Position numbers and translations under genes: made by a program | Notes under the pieces: generated by a model | Told to the model about the DNA's origin: nothing | Seen by the model: only the letters and a program-made list of their open reading frames with translations | Databases searched by the model: none | Origin: an uncultured Sphaerochaeta sp. | Lineage (GTDB): Bacteria > Spirochaetota > Spirochaetia > Sphaerochaetales > Sphaerochaetaceae | Assembly: GCF_963667405.1 (NCBI RefSeq) | Contig: NZ_OY763408.1 | Location: forward strand, 1,201,757 to 1,265,756 | DNA: 64,000 nt | Direction: 5' to 3' | Shown: piece by piece, positions 8,574-16,989 of the stretch | Layout of the letters: each line of letters begins with the position of its first letter | Numbering within the stretch: position 1 is the first letter of the stretch

Positions 8574-9657
8574 GTTCAAGAAAAGAAAACTGGTTGATGA
8601 TGTCGCCTCCCCCATGATTGCCATCCTGGCAGGTCTTCTGGTAGGGGCCATCGTGATGCTTCTCACCGGCACCGATCCCTTGTATGCCTACGCCCAGATG
8701 TTCTCCAAATCGTTTTTCAAACCGTACTACCTTGCCGAAACGCTTGTCCGCAGCGCTCCGATCATGCTCAGCGGTGTAGCCGCCGCGGTGGCTTGGAGAG
8801 CAGGGTACATCAACCTTGGCATGCAGGGCCAGATGTGCGTCGGCGGCCTTGTGGCCACCATCATGGCCATTTACCTGCCGATGGACTCCTGGTGGGGAAC
8901 AGCCTTGTGCTTTCTTGGTGGCATGACCGCCGCTGCCTTGTTTGCCCTCATTCCCACCTATCTCGATTACAAGTTCAATGCATCGCTGATCATCACCACC
9001 CTGATGCTCAACTATGCGATCAACCATGTCACCAACTACTTTGTCGCCTATCCCATGCGCGACCCGGCCGGGGACGGCATGGCCCAGCAGTCGGTGCAGA
9101 TAGCCCAGTCCATGCGATTCTTCCGATTCTCCAACAAGAATGCCATGAACAGCAGTGTCTTTGTGGCAGTCCTTGTTGTCGTGCTCATGTACTTTGTGTT
9201 TACGAAAACCAAATTCGGCTATGAGTCGAAGATAACCGGACTGAACAAGCACTTTGCCCAGTACGGCGGGATCAAGAGCATGAAGACGATGTTCCAGACC
9301 ATGGCGCTTTCCGGGGCACTCAGCGGCTTTGCCGCCTGCATAGAGATCTTTGGCGTGCGATACCGGTATGTGAACTGCATGTTCAGCAGTACCGGCTATG
9401 CCTGGACAGGGCTCATGGCAATGCTCATCGCCGGCTACAATCCCTTGCTGACCCTTGTGTACTCCATCTTTCTTGCGGGGCTGAACATCGGAGGTACGGC
9501 ACTGCAGAGAACCGTAGGGGTTCCCATGCAGATCGCCGATATCATCCAGTGCTGCATCACCCTGTTCGTCTCGGTCAGGATTCTCCACGAATTCAAGAAG
9601 ATGCATGCAAACAAAACGCCCATACCTGTCGGATCAAGGAAAGGAGGTACCGCATGA
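8566..9657 (+). CDS. ABC transporter permease 1, nucleoside importer
   Basis: This 363-residue integral membrane protein has about nine or ten hydrophobic segments and the family block YINLGMQGQMCVGG near residue 82. It belongs to the BPD_transp_2 permeases that accompany BMP-type binding proteins, alongside a shorter partner permease. Its start overlaps the ATPase gene by 8 bases and a GGAGGAAAC site lies upstream. The end overlaps the next start as ATGA, so translation of both permeases is probably coupled. Confidence 0.9.
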   Translation: MDEFKKRKLVDDVASPMIAILAGLLVGAIVMLLTGTDPLYAYAQMFSKSFFKPYYLAETLVRSAPIMLSGVAAAVAWRAGYINLGMQGQMCVGGLVATIMAIYLPMDSWWGTALCFLGGMTAAALFALIPTYLDYKFNASLIITTLMLNYAINHVTNYFVAYPMRDPAGDGMAQQSVQIAQSMRFFRFSNKNAMNSSVFVAVLVVVLMYFVFTKTKFGYESKITGLNKHFAQYGGIKSMKTMFQTMALSGALSGFAACIEIFGVRYRYVNCMFSSTGYAWTGLMAMLIAGYNPLLTLVYSIFLAGLNIGGTALQRTVGVPMQIADIIQCCITLFVSVRILHEFKKMHANKTPIPVGSRKGGTA

Positions 9658-10568
9658 ACGACCTGTACCTTGCTGCAGTCATCAATACGACGTTTCGCTA
9701 TACCACACCCGTTCTGTTTGCTGCGTTGGGCAGTCTCTTCTGCACCAAGGCCGCTGTCTTCAATGTTGCCTTGGAAGGGCAGTTGCTCGCCGCCTCGTTT
9801 GTGGCAATCGTGGCGAACTACTACACCAACAACGCATTTATCAGCATGTTGGCGGGAGTAGGGGCGGGAGCCTTCATCGCCTGGATCGTTGCCGTCTTCC
9901 AGATAAAATGGAAGGTGAGGGATATGGTGGTCGGAACTGCCATGAATTTGCTGGTGCAAAGCGTAACAGCCTTCCTCATGCAGGTCATCTTCGGTTCCCG
10001 GGGTACGGTACAAGGCTTCGGCATGGTCCCGCTTACCAAGATCGACCCCACCTTTCTCAAGTTCTCGCCCTTCCTGTACCGGATGTTCGAGGACCTGAGT
10101 ACGATAGACTACCTTGGGTACATTGTAGCCATCATCATTTTCCTCTATTTCTACAAGACCGTCAGTGGCTTTCATCACCTGTCTGTCGGGATCAGCGGTA
10201 CCGCTGCCGACAGTCTGGGGATCAACAGCCAACGAATACAAATACGGGCTGTGGTGATATCCGGGATCCTGTGCGGGTTCGGTGGCGTAGTGCATGCAAT
10301 GGGCAATGTCACGGTGTTTGCGGAGAACATGACCAGTGGAAGGGGCTTCATAGCCATGGGCGCTGCGAGTATGGCCCAGTCACACTCCCTTGTAGCCATT
10401 GCCTCTTCCCTGTTCTTCGGCACCATGCTCTCTCTTTCCAAGACGTTGCAGGGGTACATCAACTCCTATTTCACTGAAGCTATTCCCTATCTCTGTACCG
10501 TACTTGCCATCACCATCTATGGAGTGATCATCTCGATCAAAAAGAGAAGAGCTCTCAAAAGACTGTAA
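9654..10568 (+). CDS. ABC transporter permease 2, nucleoside importer
   Basis: The start at 9654 (MNDLYLAAVINTTFRY) follows AAAGGAGGT and overlaps the previous stop; the longer upstream frame is not supported. The 304-residue protein has about eight hydrophobic segments and the motif FNVALEGQLLAASF near residue 36, the counterpart of the NLGMQGQM block in permease 1. It forms the second half of the heterodimeric membrane channel. The aldolase gene starts 9 bases after its stop, so importer and enzymes are co-transcribed. Confidence 0.9.
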   Translation: MNDLYLAAVINTTFRYTTPVLFAALGSLFCTKAAVFNVALEGQLLAASFVAIVANYYTNNAFISMLAGVGAGAFIAWIVAVFQIKWKVRDMVVGTAMNLLVQSVTAFLMQVIFGSRGTVQGFGMVPLTKIDPTFLKFSPFLYRMFEDLSTIDYLGYIVAIIIFLYFYKTVSGFHHLSVGISGTAADSLGINSQRIQIRAVVISGILCGFGGVVHAMGNVTVFAENMTSGRGFIAMGAASMAQSHSLVAIASSLFFGTMLSLSKTLQGYINSYFTEAIPYLCTVLAITIYGVIISIKKRRALKRL

Positions 10569-10577
10569 GGAAGATTC

Positions 10578-11186
10578 ATGAACTACCAAACCATACGACA
10601 AGAAATCGTTGACTATGCAAAACGGATGTACGACGAAAAGCTGGTGTCCGCCACAAGCGGGAACATCAGCGTACGCCTGCCCGACAGACCTGATGCCTTT
10701 GCCATCACCCCGGGCTCGGAGAGCTATCTGCGCATGACAGCAGAGCGGATCGTCATCATGACCATTGATGGCGAGCTGCTCTCCTGCCCCGAGGGGGCGC
10801 ACCCCTCATCGGAGTGGCGGCTGCACGCAGAACTCTACCGGAGAAAAGAGCAGGTGACTGCCGTGGTGCATACGCATTCGCCCTATGCTACCGCCTTTGC
10901 TTCGGTTCGGGAAGAAATCCCTCTGGTACTTGCAGAGATGCAACCCTGGTTGGGTGGCAGTGTTGAGGTAGCCCCCTATGCTGCACTCGGAACCGTGGAG
11001 GTTGCACAGAACTCCGCCAACACGATCGGCACCAAAGGCGCGTGCCTTATGGCCAATCATGGGGTGGTGGCAGTAGCAAATTCCCTTGATTTGGCGTATG
11101 TTCGTGCATGTTATGTAGAGGATGCAGCGAAGATCATCCATCTTGCACGCTGCATCGGAACACCTTGTGAAATAGCAATGCGCTGA
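10578..11186 (+). CDS. Class II aldolase of the L-fuculose-phosphate aldolase family (Ald2-like)
   Basis: The 202-residue protein has all catalytic landmarks of FucA-type zinc aldolases: Glu79 in PSSEWRLH, His98 and His100 in VVHTHSPYA, and His161 in MANHGVVAV. Each lies exactly six residues after the E. coli FucA positions 73, 92, 94 and 155. The family cleaves ketose 1-phosphates into DHAP and an aldehyde. Next to an MtnA-like isomerase and a nucleoside phosphorylase, the likely substrate is 5-methylthioribulose- or 5-deoxyribulose-1-phosphate, as for Ald2 in the DHAP shunt. Ribulose-1-phosphate or fuculose-1-phosphate are alternatives. The intact zinc site supports an active enzyme; the substrate is inference. 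Confidence 0.87.
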   Translation: MNYQTIRQEIVDYAKRMYDEKLVSATSGNISVRLPDRPDAFAITPGSESYLRMTAERIVIMTIDGELLSCPEGAHPSSEWRLHAELYRRKEQVTAVVHTHSPYATAFASVREEIPLVLAEMQPWLGGSVEVAPYAALGTVEVAQNSANTIGTKGACLMANHGVVAVANSLDLAYVRACYVEDAAKIIHLARCIGTPCEIAMR

Positions 11187-11197
11187 GGAGGCAACCC

Positions 11198-12031
11198 ATG
11201 ATTTCCGGCAAACCCTATGAGTTCTACTACAAGGCTGCAGAGTATATCCGAAAGCGAATAGGCTTTACCCCTGAGATTGCCATTGTTCTGGGTACCGGCT
11301 GTGCCCCGTTTGCCCAGCGCATCGAGAACCCGATCGAATTTCCGTACGCAGACATCCCCAACTTCCTGGTCACCACCAATGCATCCCATGCGGGCAAGAT
11401 GATTGCAGGAAGCGTGGGGGGGAAGCAGGTCATCTGCATGAGCGGACGCTTCCACTACTACGAAGGGTTCAGCATGGAAGAGCTCGATATTCCGGTGCAT
11501 GTCATGCATGTCCTGGGAGTGAAGACCCTCATCCTGACCAACGCAGCCGGGGCTGTGAATCCCGATTATGAGCCAGGGGATGCCATGATCATAGAGGATC
11601 ATATCAAGCTCAATATGGGCAGTCCGTTGCGCGGCCCGAATGTTCCCGAGCTTGGACCACGGTTCTTCGGGGTCTCCGACCTCTATACCAAGGCTCTCAG
11701 GGAGATTGCCCGCACCTGCGCCAAGCGCGCTTCGATCAAGGTTCATGAAGGCGTCTACATGTTCTTTCCCGGTCCCCAGTTCGAGACAGCGGCAGAAATT
11801 CGTGCGGCCCGATTCATGGGTGCAGATGCCGTAGGCATGTCCACCGTCACCGAGGCCCTGACTGCAGCCCACTGCTCCATGAAGTTGCTTGGTGTTGCCT
11901 TGATCACCAACATGTGCACCGGTGTCACCTCCGAGCATGTCGATGGTTCTGAGGTTGAGGGAGTCGCAGCACAAGCTGCGGATGGATTCAGTTCCTTCCT
12001 GCTCGATATCGTGCAAAGCATAGAGGGGTAA
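11198..12031 (+). CDS. Purine nucleoside phosphorylase, PNP/MTAP family
   Basis: The 277-residue protein matches the trimeric class: VLGTGCAPFA at about 27-36, SGRFHYYEGF at about 83-92, the AAGAVNPDYEPGD loop, FPGPQFETAAEIRA, and GMSTVTEALTA, the methionine-containing sugar site. In the base-recognition loop it has Thr-Asn (Asn238 in LITNMC). The known rule is Asn for 6-oxopurines (PNP) and Asp for adenine (MTAP), so a deaminated nucleoside such as inosine, methylthioinosine or 5'-deoxyinosine is predicted. The product, a pentose 1-phosphate, would feed the MtnA-like isomerase. AGGAGG precedes the start, and the deaminase gene begins 4 bases after the stop, fitting deaminate-then-phosphorolyse. 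Confidence 0.88.
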   Translation: MISGKPYEFYYKAAEYIRKRIGFTPEIAIVLGTGCAPFAQRIENPIEFPYADIPNFLVTTNASHAGKMIAGSVGGKQVICMSGRFHYYEGFSMEELDIPVHVMHVLGVKTLILTNAAGAVNPDYEPGDAMIIEDHIKLNMGSPLRGPNVPELGPRFFGVSDLYTKALREIARTCAKRASIKVHEGVYMFFPGPQFETAAEIRAARFMGADAVGMSTVTEALTAAHCSMKLLGVALITNMCTGVTSEHVDGSEVEGVAAQAADGFSSFLLDIVQSIEG

Positions 12032-12034
12032 GCC

Positions 12035-13330
12035 ATGTCACTGTTGTTCAGGAATGCAGCCATCCTTTCCACCAGAGAGGGCAAGTTTGAGGTTTTGGAA
12101 CATGCCTATCTTGGGGTGGAAGGGGATAGGATTGACTATATCGGCACAGAGATGCCAACCAAAACGTATGCACAGACCAAGGACATGCATGACAAGGTCC
12201 TGATTCCCGGACTGATCAACTGTCATGGGCATTCGGCCATGAACTTGCTCAGGGGGTTGGGAAGTGACCTTCCCCTGCAGGAGTGGCTTGGCATCATGTG
12301 GCCCATTGAAGACAGGATGACGGATGCAGACTTTTCCAGCGGCATGGATTTGGCAATCCTGGAGATGCTCAGGTGCGGTACCACAAGCTTCTGTGATATG
12401 TATATGCGTTCTACCGTTACCCAGGCCAGCATTGAAAAGAGCGGAATCAAGGCAAACCTAACCCGGGTGGTGATGGGAGGCTCGAAGGATACCGAGTATC
12501 GTTCCTACCAGAACAGGCTTGAGGCCTTGGCTTTTGCACGGGACTATGACGGTGCCTTCGATGGCAGGCTGCATGCCGATTGGTCGGTTCATTCCGAGTA
12601 TACGATTGATCCTGAGATCGCACGCAAATGGGCTGAGGAGACAACCTCACTCGGCGGAAGGTTGCATGTGCATATCTCAGAGACAAAACGTGAGCATGAG
12701 GGATGCATTGAACGGTATGGCATGACGCCTGTGCAATGGTTTGAGGAGCGGGGGTACTTCAGGATTCCCACCTATGCTGCACACTGTGTCTGGTGTACTG
12801 AGGAGGACCTCAGGATTCTCAGAAAGCATAACGTCAGTGTGGTCCACAACCCCGAAAGCAACATGAAGCTGGGCAGTGGGTTTGCTCCCATCCCCAGGAT
12901 GCTTGAGCTTGGTATCAATGTAGCACTGGGTACGGACGGAGCGGCAAGCAACAACAACCTGAATATGTTCGAGGAGATGCATCTTGCTTCGGTCATCCAC
13001 AACGGCTATACGCTGGACCCTGTCATCATGAAACCCGAAACTGTCCTGTCCATGGCTACCCTCAATGGGGCAAGTGTGCAGGGCAGACCTGACACGGGAA
13101 GTCTTGAGGTGGGGAAGAAGGCTGACATCGTTGCTGTCAATCTTGATGCTCCGCACATGAAACCTTCCCTGAACCTGATGGCACTGCTGGTGTATTCGGC
13201 ACAGGGCAGCGATGTGACGATGACCATGGTTGACGGGAAGATCCTGTACGAGGACGGTGAGTATCGTACCTTGGACAAGGAAAAAATCTATGCTGAGTTT
13301 GAGCAGTCGGTAAAGCGTCTCTACCATTGA
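12035..13330 (+). CDS. mtaD: 5'-methylthioadenosine/S-adenosylhomocysteine deaminase-like amidohydrolase
   Basis: The 431-residue protein belongs to the AtzA/TrzN/MtaD amidohydrolases. Metal and catalytic residues are all present: His64 and His66 (NCHGHSAMN), His213, Glu216 (HVHISET), His250 (YAAHCVW) and Asp301 (LGTDGAASNN). Members with this arrangement remove ammonia from adenine nucleosides such as MTA, SAH or 5'-deoxyadenosine. The adjacent phosphorylase is predicted to need 6-oxopurine nucleosides, so this enzyme would make its substrate. It is in the importer operon, 4 bases after the phosphorylase gene. Guanine deaminase or triazine hydrolase activity is possible but fits the context less well. 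Confidence 0.85.
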   Translation: MSLLFRNAAILSTREGKFEVLEHAYLGVEGDRIDYIGTEMPTKTYAQTKDMHDKVLIPGLINCHGHSAMNLLRGLGSDLPLQEWLGIMWPIEDRMTDADFSSGMDLAILEMLRCGTTSFCDMYMRSTVTQASIEKSGIKANLTRVVMGGSKDTEYRSYQNRLEALAFARDYDGAFDGRLHADWSVHSEYTIDPEIARKWAEETTSLGGRLHVHISETKREHEGCIERYGMTPVQWFEERGYFRIPTYAAHCVWCTEEDLRILRKHNVSVVHNPESNMKLGSGFAPIPRMLELGINVALGTDGAASNNNLNMFEEMHLASVIHNGYTLDPVIMKPETVLSMATLNGASVQGRPDTGSLEVGKKADIVAVNLDAPHMKPSLNLMALLVYSAQGSDVTMTMVDGKILYEDGEYRTLDKEKIYAEFEQSVKRLYH

Positions 13331-13338
13331 GGCAACAG

Positions 13339-14520
13339 GTGCGTACAAAAACAAATCTTACGTTGGGGCTGGTCCAGGGATTCTATTGGATGGCCTCGTG
13401 TGTGTTTGTCTCCTTTTTGGTGAGACTCCTTCGTGGTTATGGATACGGCGACTACCAGACGGGTATTGCGCTGACGTTCTCATCGCTTGCCTCACTGGTC
13501 ATCCAGCCGCTGGTCGGAAGATTGGCTGACAGCGTGCGTTCGGTGAGGAAGTTGCTGATCACCTGCCTCTTGATCGCCTGTGGTTCCGCCCTGCTGCTTG
13601 ATGCCTTTCATGACTATCCGTTGGTGGTCTACCTTCTGATCCTGGTCATCTTCGGCTCCTTCAGATCGCTTGTCTACATCATAGACCTCTGGAGTCTTGC
13701 GGTCAGCAAGGAGTGCGACGATTTCTCCTATGGATTCACCCGTTCCTTCGGTGCCGTCTTCTACGCAGTCAGTGCGGTGTTCTACGGCAGTGCCATCGAT
13801 AGGTTCGGTACGGGTATCATCATTCCTTGCTTCTGCACCTTCTCCATGCTTGTAATCGTCATGACCTTGTTTGTACATGCTCCTAATGGCATAGCACTGT
13901 CAGAGATTCATGAAGAGTCGCTGCCTGTCCTGGAGGCTCTGAGGCTTCTTTTCAGCAACAAGGCATATGTGGTGCCGCTTGTCTGTTACACCTTCTCTGA
14001 GATGACCAGCATTGCAAACCAGAACTATCTGACAAGGAAATTCGAGGTTATGGGCAGCGGAGATTTCTTTACGGGTCTTGCGCTTTTGACGATGGGTATG
14101 TTGCAACTGATTCCGCTTCTGCTCAATGCTCAGATCACCAGGAAGTTCTCCCCGCCATTCTTGTTGCTTGTGTGTTTCATCGGCCTGAATCTGCGCAACG
14201 CCATCATGGTATTCTCAACAACACCCTTGGGTACGGTGAGCAGTTATCTGACTGAACCCATTGGCTTCGGGCTGTATATTGGAACCATCCTGTACTACAT
14301 GAACAGCATCCTTCCTCCGAAGGTGCGTTATCTGGGGATGACGCTCTATGCCGCGCTGACTGCAGGCCTTGGCGGGATGGCCGGCAATTATTTGGCCGGC
14401 ATGCTTTCCAAGAGCTACGGCATTCTTACCATGATGAAGTTCCTTGCAATCCCTGCATTGATCGGCTTGGGTATCTATCTCATCTTCTATCCGGGCAAGG
14501 TAACCAGGAAAATTGTATAG
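13339..14520 (+). CDS. MFS transporter, last gene of the nucleoside operon
   Basis: The product of about 393 residues has 12 hydrophobic segments and belongs to the MFS_1-like/LacY-related carriers, with a GRLADSVRSVRK loop between TM2 and TM3. I take the GTG at 13339 because GAGG lies 7 bases upstream; a TTG at 13327 overlapping the deaminase stop would add four residues. Position at the end of the operon suggests it moves a pathway substrate or product: import of a nucleoside, or export of hypoxanthine or a sulfur-containing aldehyde or alcohol. The sequence does not settle the direction. No obvious terminator follows except the structured element at 14571-14685. Confidence 0.8.
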   Translation: MRTKTNLTLGLVQGFYWMASCVFVSFLVRLLRGYGYGDYQTGIALTFSSLASLVIQPLVGRLADSVRSVRKLLITCLLIACGSALLLDAFHDYPLVVYLLILVIFGSFRSLVYIIDLWSLAVSKECDDFSYGFTRSFGAVFYAVSAVFYGSAIDRFGTGIIIPCFCTFSMLVIVMTLFVHAPNGIALSEIHEESLPVLEALRLLFSNKAYVVPLVCYTFSEMTSIANQNYLTRKFEVMGSGDFFTGLALLTMGMLQLIPLLLNAQITRKFSPPFLLLVCFIGLNLRNAIMVFSTTPLGTVSSYLTEPIGFGLYIGTILYYMNSILPPKVRYLGMTLYAALTAGLGGMAGNYLAGMLSKSYGILTMMKFLAIPALIGLGIYLIFYPGKVTRKIV

Positions 14521-14570
14521 CAGGGAAGGACTCTTGGAGAGTTTTCGAATCAATGGGGCTGTTCTTCAGT

Positions 14571-14685
14571 CAGAGAATGGTTTGCTCGAAGCATCTGGGC
14601 TTTCTTGTTGCATGTATGGGGTGAGCAAAACACGGTTTGGGCATGCAAGTGAGAGCGAATGAATCTCATTATGAACCATTCTCTG
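14571..14685. ncRNA. Candidate structured element with a possible pseudoknot
   Basis: A perfect 12-bp inverted repeat (CAGAGAATGGTT at 14571-14582, AACCATTCTCTG at 14674-14685) encloses 91 bases. Inside, TTTGCTC (14581-14587) pairs with GAGCAAA (14623-14629), TTGCATG (14608-14614) pairs with CATGCAA (14642-14648), and TGAGA (14650-14654) pairs with TCTCA (14664-14668). The first two inner stems cross, as in an H-type pseudoknot; the first inner stem shares base 14581-14582 with the outer stem. It lies between the ends of two convergent genes, so a 3'-processed RNA, a complex bidirectional terminator or a MITE-like relic are alternatives. No target duplication is visible. Confidence 0.3.
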
Positions 14686-14690
14686 TAATC

Positions 14691-16697
14691 TTAGGCTTCA
14701 AGTGCTTCCTCGTCTTCTTGTTCTTCATTCTCATCACGTAAATCAACAGGTGGAAGCTCTTGGTCTCCCATGGATAATGACTGGTGGTAATCTTCTGCAA
14801 GCATGGTCCTATTGAATTCTGCAGTTGGATTGATTTCTTGCACCAACTGTTCCAATTCATCTAGAGAGATGGTGAAGAATTCTTTTCTTAGGTTTACCTT
14901 GTTAAGCCTGCACGCATTCAAGCGACGATGCAATTCGTACTCTAAACTTACTGCATCTTCAGAGAAAATGAAGCTATGCACATCAAATTTGAAGGGGACA
15001 CTTGCATCCCCAAGTTCGTTTACTCGGTCCTGAGGATCCAATCTACGAGTCATACCGACTTTGAAAACATGATCTCCAAAAGAACCAAGATTACTGATGA
15101 TGTATACGTTGCCGGCCTTGCCATTCTGAAGCTTGGTGATTTCATCTTTCTTTTCTTCAACCTGTGCGAGTTGGGCATGTAGCTCTGTCAATTTCAGCGA
15201 GATTTCTTCACGTCTAGGAGACTCAAGAGGTTCCGATTGCAATAATTCCTCTACCTTATGGATCTCTGCATGGAATTTTGATTCTTCAAAGGCAACTTGT
15301 TTCTTTTGTTCTTCCAGTCGCCTTCTCTCTTCAGCCTCCTCACGCATTTGTTGACGCAGAGCCAGTTGTTCTTGCCTGACCTGCTCCTTCTTGATGTAAT
15401 ACTCGTACTCGATTTTTACAGCATTCTGAAATAAATGTTCCAGTTCGCCAACAAATTTTCGCATGGTTCCAGCTATCTGTTGATTTCCATCGGATGCAAT
15501 CGCCAAATACTTTGCAATGAGTGATTGCACCTGCAATAAGGCGGTGTCAAGTTTCTCGAATTTTAGGTTGTAGAGAATATTCTGTAGTTCTGAGCGTAAA
15601 GATATGACCATGAGTTTGTAAATCGCCTGATTCGCCTTTGTTGTGTAACGTTGTGCGTATTCTTCCAGCAGAGCGTCTATCTGTTTTTGATTTGCCCTAA
15701 ACTCCTTTCGGAGCTCTTGGTAGTTCATATAATTGAGATTCAACATGACAGATGGGGCAATAGTCTCCAAATCAATTTTCTCTTCATCGGTCAGAGGTCT
15801 ATAGTACATTGAAGGTATTTCGGTTTCATGAAATCGTGCTACTGCATGTTCCACTGCAGTATAGAGTTCTTTTGCTCTTGCCAATTTCTGTTTTTGATTG
15901 TCTGACCGTTTTTCCAGCTGAGTATAGCTTTGTTCCAAGCGCCAATGATCACCCTTCAAACTTGCAAAATCATCTTTTACGCGGATCAATTGTGATTCAA
16001 CACTATCGATGGTATCTTGCAACTCCTTTTTCTTCTTTTGGGCGGTTTCCAAATCCTCTATCCCAAAGACGGTAATCCGATGGTTCGCCGTTGAGATATC
16101 CTCTTTCATCCGAGAGATTTTCTTGAAAAGTATAACCAACACTATGATAAGTGCCGCGATAATGGCTAAGAGTATGAAACCGAATTGCATAGGGGACCTC
16201 TCATTCGATAGTTCTGGCTCAATCAGGATCGGTTCGGTTTGAACCGTCTCGAAAGCGTTTTCCGAGATGGGCTCCATGATGTTTGAAATAACAATTTGTT
16301 CACTATTTCCCGCACTCGGCTCTTCGACAAGAGGGGGTGGGGGGGTGAGTTCAAGCGTTTGTTCAATAGGCTTGTCTGGAGGCCTGATGTGATTCTCCAA
16401 AAGGTTTGCAGCAGTGGTTTCGGAGCTTATCGAATCATCGATTTCCTCTGAGAGTTCTCCCAGATTTTGTACCGGTTCAGCCACAGCTGAAGATTCAAGC
16501 GTATCGATAGCTGCAGAGAACGGTGCTCCAGCACTATCCTCTCCATCGATAGGTATGCTTTCTGATTCTTCAAGATTTACTTCAGGAGATTGTGTTTGAA
16601 TGGTTGGGTATACTTTTTGTTCTGTCACACATCCCTGAAGCGTTGCAATTATGAGAATGAGTATACTGGTTGAGAGGTACCACGCTTTATGTTTCAT
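14691..16697 (-). CDS. Membrane-tethered DUF4041/T5orf172 (GIY-YIG-type) protein
   Basis: The 668-residue protein has an unusual order. Residues 1-23 are a signal with an LQGC lipobox (Cys23). Residues 24-170 are acidic, Pro- and Ser-rich and probably disordered. Residues 171-191 are a transmembrane helix followed by KKISRMK. A coiled coil spans about 210-290, a DUF4041-like region about 290-450, a second coiled coil about 440-530, and a T5orf172/MUG113 domain of the GIY-YIG superfamily about 535-635 (AGNVYIISN, HVFKVGMTRR, LEYELHRRL). The predicted topology puts the C-terminal domain in the cytoplasm. DUF4041-T5orf172 proteins are usually soluble and common in phages and mobile DNA; here one is anchored at the envelope. 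Nuclease activity is inferred from the fold. Confidence 0.7.
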   Translation of the reverse strand: MKHKAWYLSTSILILIIATLQGCVTEQKVYPTIQTQSPEVNLEESESIPIDGEDSAGAPFSAAIDTLESSAVAEPVQNLGELSEEIDDSISSETTAANLLENHIRPPDKPIEQTLELTPPPPLVEEPSAGNSEQIVISNIMEPISENAFETVQTEPILIEPELSNERSPMQFGFILLAIIAALIIVLVILFKKISRMKEDISTANHRITVFGIEDLETAQKKKKELQDTIDSVESQLIRVKDDFASLKGDHWRLEQSYTQLEKRSDNQKQKLARAKELYTAVEHAVARFHETEIPSMYYRPLTDEEKIDLETIAPSVMLNLNYMNYQELRKEFRANQKQIDALLEEYAQRYTTKANQAIYKLMVISLRSELQNILYNLKFEKLDTALLQVQSLIAKYLAIASDGNQQIAGTMRKFVGELEHLFQNAVKIEYEYYIKKEQVRQEQLALRQQMREEAEERRRLEEQKKQVAFEESKFHAEIHKVEELLQSEPLESPRREEISLKLTELHAQLAQVEEKKDEITKLQNGKAGNVYIISNLGSFGDHVFKVGMTRRLDPQDRVNELGDASVPFKFDVHSFIFSEDAVSLEYELHRRLNACRLNKVNLRKEFFTISLDELEQLVQEINPTAEFNRTMLAEDYHQSLSMGDQELPPVDLRDENEEQEDEEALEA

Positions 16698-16989
16698 ACT
16701 TTGGGTATCATCCTATCACAAATCAGGTGATGGGGAAGAAAAATGTCTATTGGCTATGTGTCTTGAACTCAATTTTTTGCAGGGTAGGCAAACTTCGTAT
16801 TGTATGTACGGATGATGGTCATATCCAGCAACGCTTCACCGTGTAGTATAAAGGAAGGCAACAGTCTCCAGCGTAAATCACTATAGAGTATGTTGTCTTT
16901 CAGAATCGGTCACCTCCTGAAGTGAACTGTATGGTGATGTTCCCATCCAGTTCACCCCACATTGCAGTATCAGCAAGCGGGTAGGTGTA
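16698..16989. other. Intergenic region with a possible non-ATG micro-ORF
   Basis: On the minus strand 16769-16906 is open for 45 codons (start ILKDNILYS, end FAYPAKN). A strong AGGAGGTGA site (16910-16918) sits at ideal distance from the first codon, but that codon is ATT. An inverted repeat GTGAACTG/CAGTTCAC (16922-16929 with 16947-16954) lies upstream. It may be a decayed small gene; I do not recognise it. Confidence 0.3.

Noticed and set aside
14571..14685. Simple rho-independent terminator
   Set aside because: The outer arms are 91 bases apart and no U-tract follows, so it is reported as a structured candidate instead.
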